Part shown: one piece after another, positions 61,202-64,000 of the stretch
Layout of the letters: each line of letters starts with the position of its first letter
Numbering within the stretch: position 1 is the stretch's first letter
Source: Candidatus Gastranaerophilales bacterium
GTDB lineage: Bacteria; Cyanobacteriota; Vampirovibrionia; Gastranaerophilales; Gastranaerophilaceae
Direction: 5' to 3'
Length of the DNA stretch: 64,000 nt
Assembly (NCBI GenBank): GCA_944324435.1
Contig: CALUWH010000003.1
Coordinates: forward strand, 40,275 to 104,274
Program-made: the position numbers and the translations under genes
The notes under the pieces: model-generated
What the model saw: only the letters and a program-made list of their open reading frames with translations
The model's database searches: none
What the model was told of the DNA's origin: nothing

Positions 61202-63331
61202 ATGAGAAGAAAATTTATCGGAACAATCTGTACTATAGCCGTATGTGCGCTTCTTGGCGCAACAGAGGTTTCAGCTGCGCCGTCGGCTGCGTTTACTCAG
61301 CATTATAATGCTGCACAGAGCTATTTGGCTCAGAATCAATACTCTTCTGCAATCGTTGAATTCAGAAAAGCTTTGAGGATTAATTATCTGGATAATTCTG
61401 CAAGAATCGGATTGGTAAATTCTTATCTTGCGCGCGCTACATATTACGCTAATCAGGAAAAGAATTACGAAAAGGCGGCTAATGATTTCAGAAGTTCATT
61501 ATTTTATCTTAAAATGTATCCGGGCAAAGACCAGACAGTCCAGAATTCAATGGGGATGATTGCTTCTGCAACAGAGAACCTCAATCAGTGCTTGAAGGTT
61601 ATAAGCTTTGATACCACTGCGGCTTCTAGGTATAAAAAAGCTGAAGAGCTGCGCGCAATGGGTAATTTCTCGGCTTCTGCCTATGAGTTTTCAAGGGCTG
61701 CGCAGAATGAAAAACTCGCAGCAGATTCTAACATGCAGATTGCAGATTTGATGAAGCTTCTCGGAAACGAGCCCCGCTCTGCTGATTACTATAAAACAGC
61801 GCTCGATCTTGCGCCGACAAACGGCGTTTTGAGAATGAAATACGCCCGCACGCTGGATAAATTAGGCCAGTACGATGAGGCTGTTGTTCAGTACAATGAA
61901 GCGCTTGCAAATTCTAAGGGCGATATGGAAATTCTGTACGCGCTGGAGAGAATTTATCTGAAAAAACTTGCACAAACACCGAGCGATGCGGAACTTAATG
62001 CAAACATTGGCGCGATAAAGCAGGCACAGGGTGATTTTGAAACAGCTTTGAGTTATTATGGCAAGGCTGAAAAGCTTAACCCTTCAAATGTTACAACAAG
62101 ATTGAATGTCGGAACACTTTTCCAGCAGAGAAAAGAATACCAGAAAGCAATCCAGTCTTACGATTCAGTGTTAACGCTATACCCGAATAATACACAGGCT
62201 TTGTTATATAAGGCGGATGTTTATAAGGAAATGGGCGACGGAAAGACCGCTTTGAGCTTATACAAGAAGGTTCTCTCTATAGACCCTGCTAACGCTGTTG
62301 CAAAAGCCGAAATCGGCGAGGTTATGAAAGATACAATGGCTCCTTCCGAGTACATTGAGTATCTTGCTGAGAACGGAACTTCTGCGGAGCTTTATGATTA
62401 TGCGTACAAGCTTCACAAGGAAAATGACCTTGATAATGCAATAAAGGCTTACAGAAACGTGATAGCAAATGACACCTCTAAGGTTGATGCTTATGTTAAC
62501 CTTGCTATTTGCTACGCGGCAAAAAATGATTACACAAGCGCGGTTAACACCCTAAACACGGCAAAAGCCAAGTTCCCTGCAAATAATCTGGTGTTAAAGA
62601 CACTGCAGGATGTACAAAAGGATTCTGCTTCAACACAGCTTGCAAGCGCATCTTCAAGCTACGAAAACAAAGACTATCAAAAAGCAATTCAGGAATATTT
62701 GGCGGTAAGCCCTGCTACTGCCGATTCAATGCTCGGTGTCGCAGCGTCTTATCAGGCTTTGAATGATTACAACAGCGCAATTGAGTATTACAAAAAAGCG
62801 GAAACTCTTGCGCCTGAGAATGCGGATATTCCTTATTATATAGGTTATCTTTATTCCGAACAGCAGAACTGGGCTTTGGCAGAGAATTATCTTAATAAAG
62901 CCGTGAAATTGAATCCGGAATCAGAGGCTAAGAATTTGCTTTCTTATGTAGTTCAAAACGGCTCTTTGTCTATACTTAACGAAGGTATTGATTTGTATGA
63001 AAAGAGCAACTTCCAAACTGCGCTTATAAAGTTTAATGAAGTGTTGAAAAAAGAGGCAAATAATGCTTATGCTTATTACTACAGAGGCTTAATCTACGAT
63101 GAGCAGAAACAGCCAAAACTTGCGATTAATGATTACCTCAATGTTCTTAAGTATTCAAACGATTTTCCGATTGCAAACTATATGCTTGCTGTGGATTATG
63201 ACGGTTTGAGCAACTATAAAGAGGCATATAAGTATTATCAGGCATTTGTATCCAAATACACAACGGATGACGAGTATTTGAAGTATGCAAAAACTCGCAT
63301 GCAGGAGCTAAAGCCTTATGTCGGGGGCTAA
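61202..63331 (+). CDS. Secreted multi-TPR protein
   Basis: The product is 709 residues. A signal peptide (MRRKFIGTICTIAVCALLGA then TEVSAAPSAA) is followed by about 14-16 tetratricopeptide units. Examples are YLAQNQYSSAIVEFRKALRI, GDFETALSYYGKAEKLNPSN, EYQKAIQSYDSVLTLYPNNT and YNSAIEYYKKAETLAPENAD. It probably acts as a periplasmic or envelope scaffold. A TAAAAT box lies six bases before the ATG and there is no Shine-Dalgarno, so the mRNA is leaderless or nearly so. Confidence 0.88.
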   Translation: MRRKFIGTICTIAVCALLGATEVSAAPSAAFTQHYNAAQSYLAQNQYSSAIVEFRKALRINYLDNSARIGLVNSYLARATYYANQEKNYEKAANDFRSSLFYLKMYPGKDQTVQNSMGMIASATENLNQCLKVISFDTTAASRYKKAEELRAMGNFSASAYEFSRAAQNEKLAADSNMQIADLMKLLGNEPRSADYYKTALDLAPTNGVLRMKYARTLDKLGQYDEAVVQYNEALANSKGDMEILYALERIYLKKLAQTPSDAELNANIGAIKQAQGDFETALSYYGKAEKLNPSNVTTRLNVGTLFQQRKEYQKAIQSYDSVLTLYPNNTQALLYKADVYKEMGDGKTALSLYKKVLSIDPANAVAKAEIGEVMKDTMAPSEYIEYLAENGTSAELYDYAYKLHKENDLDNAIKAYRNVIANDTSKVDAYVNLAICYAAKNDYTSAVNTLNTAKAKFPANNLVLKTLQDVQKDSASTQLASASSSYENKDYQKAIQEYLAVSPATADSMLGVAASYQALNDYNSAIEYYKKAETLAPENADIPYYIGYLYSEQQNWALAENYLNKAVKLNPESEAKNLLSYVVQNGSLSILNEGIDLYEKSNFQTALIKFNEVLKKEANNAYAYYYRGLIYDEQKQPKLAINDYLNVLKYSNDFPIANYMLAVDYDGLSNYKEAYKYYQAFVSKYTTDDEYLKYAKTRMQELKPYVGG

Positions 63332-63755
63332 GACACAAATGTCCAGGTAGAAATTTTACTATCAAAAAACGAGAATTTTTCTAATTCTTGACAACATGTT
63401 GAACTTAAACTTTTTCCCTGTAGCGTCTGGTTGGTAATCAAAAAGCCTTTTTACCTAAAATAAAAAGCTCTTTTTTCAATCAATTTGTAGCAAATTTGTA
63501 GTATTTTTAAATTTTTAAAAATAGACACAAAAAATACCGTAGAGTTTACGAGTTCAGAACCTGGCTGCTGGAAAATGCTGCATGAAAAACCTGAAAGTAC
63601 AAGCAAAAGAAATATTCTGCTTTTTGTCAAAATTCAGTTGAACTGGATATGAGATTGAAATACCGTAACAAATCGCCCACTCTTATTTCAATTGTAGTTG
63701 CGGAATTGAAATAAGAGTGTTATAATAAACATGTTATTTCAATTTCGGAGTTGCT
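63332..63755. other. Intergenic region without a clear gene
   Basis: AT-rich DNA with short self-complementary words (GAATT...AATTC near 63381, CAACATGTTG near 63393). No coding frame is convincing. The right end holds the dyad and promoter of the Fic gene. Confidence 0.5.
63678..63726 (+). promoter_or_regulatory. Fic-gene promoter overlapped by a 16-bp inverted repeat
   Basis: CACTCTTATTTCAATT (63678-63693) and its exact complement (63704-63719) enclose 10 bases. TTGCGG (63698-63703), 17 bases, TATAAT (63721-63726) forms a promoter whose spacer is the right arm. TTATTTCAATT appears a third time just downstream, at about 63734-63744. Confidence 0.75.
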
Positions 63756-64000
63756 ATGAATAATAGAGCAGGAATATATAAAAATAATTTATTAGGTGAA
63801 ATGGCTTACAAATCATTTATGCCAGCTGTATTGCCACCTAATCCGCCAATAGAACTTAATAAGGATATTGTAGATTTGTTGGTAAAAGCTAATAAGCAAC
63901 TTGCATTACTGGAAGGAATTTCAAGCAGAATTCCTAATATTCATTTGTTTATTTCAATGTATGTGAGAAAAGAAGCTCTTATGTCCTCTCAAATTGAAGG
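63756..64000 (+). CDS. Fic-family protein, N-terminal part
   Basis: The 81 visible codons match the Fic_N region of stand-alone Fic proteins: YKSFMPAVLPPNPPIELNKD, LLVKANKQLALLEGISSRIP, and MYVRKEALMSSQIEG, which holds the (S/T)xxxE(G/N)-like inhibitory helix. Fic enzymes usually transfer AMP to proteins; the catalytic HPFxxGNGR motif would lie beyond the window. The gene is preceded by a palindrome-covered promoter, so autoregulation is likely. Confidence 0.85.
   Translation, partial: MNNRAGIYKNNLLGEMAYKSFMPAVLPPNPPIELNKDIVDLLVKANKQLALLEGISSRIPNIHLFISMYVRKEALMSSQIE

Overview
The window reads as chromosomal DNA of a low-GC, flagellated or ancestrally flagellated diderm bacterium. It carries outer-envelope genes (an MCE-domain protein, an MsbA-like exporter, nucleotide-sugar and glycosyltransferase genes), a flagellar cap gene (fliD), a pilT ATPase, a large SRP RNA and a cyanobacterial-style Ski2-like helicase. 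It also has many small lineage-specific proteins and TPR proteins. My best inference is a gut Gastranaerophilales (Melainabacteria/Vampirovibrionia) genome, but that placement rests on gene-content impression and not on a database search.

Layout. 1-12 kb: partial hypothetical gene, TPR protein, a minus-strand operon (pgm-like, gtrA-like, folC, DtxR-type regulator, rnhB), a helicase, then small lineage-specific membrane or disordered proteins. 12-27 kb: housekeeping genes (DRE-TIM lyase, upp, MCE protein, galE, recF, amino-acid/dicarboxylate symporter, SRP RNA, LD-carboxypeptidase, glyS, glgC), small HTH regulators and a structured intergenic element near 23.1-23.3 kb. 27.4-28.7 kb: a scar in which pieces of at least three genes are joined out of frame.

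28.8-45.7 kb: the main accessory region. A 24-bp perfect inverted repeat flanks about 190 bp immediately upstream of a small, catalytically degenerate tyrosine-recombinase gene. That gene leads a tightly packed glycan operon of three paralogous GT2 glycosyltransferases and a further GT2. The operon also encodes CDP-glucose/3,6-dideoxyhexose enzymes (RfbF, RfbH, CDP-abequose/paratose synthase-like, CDP-paratose 2-epimerase), UDP-glucose dehydrogenase, a UDP-glucuronate decarboxylase-like enzyme, and an unusual set made of HpcH/HpaI aldolase, SDR, dehydroquinate-synthase-like enzyme and TPP enzyme. One glycosyltransferase ends in a run of ten G. Slippage to nine would extend the reading frame through a hairpin that masks the next gene's ribosome-binding site and end it on that gene's start codon. 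Together these suggest a surface glycan under two layers of phase variation.

45.7-64 kb: msbA-like exporter, lepA, a toxin/antitoxin-like pair whose toxin has an early stop, fliD, a 0.77-kb repeat-rich intergenic region, an FkbH-like/formyltransferase operon, gatD, recO, pilT, a repeat-containing cysteine-rich small protein, an HD phosphohydrolase, a large secreted TPR protein, and the start of a Fic-family gene behind a dyad-overlapped promoter.

A recurring expression feature is a -10 box placed 6 to 9 bases before the start codon, giving probably leaderless mRNAs (recF, MCE gene, LD-carboxypeptidase, 20360, 26480, lepA, 61202).
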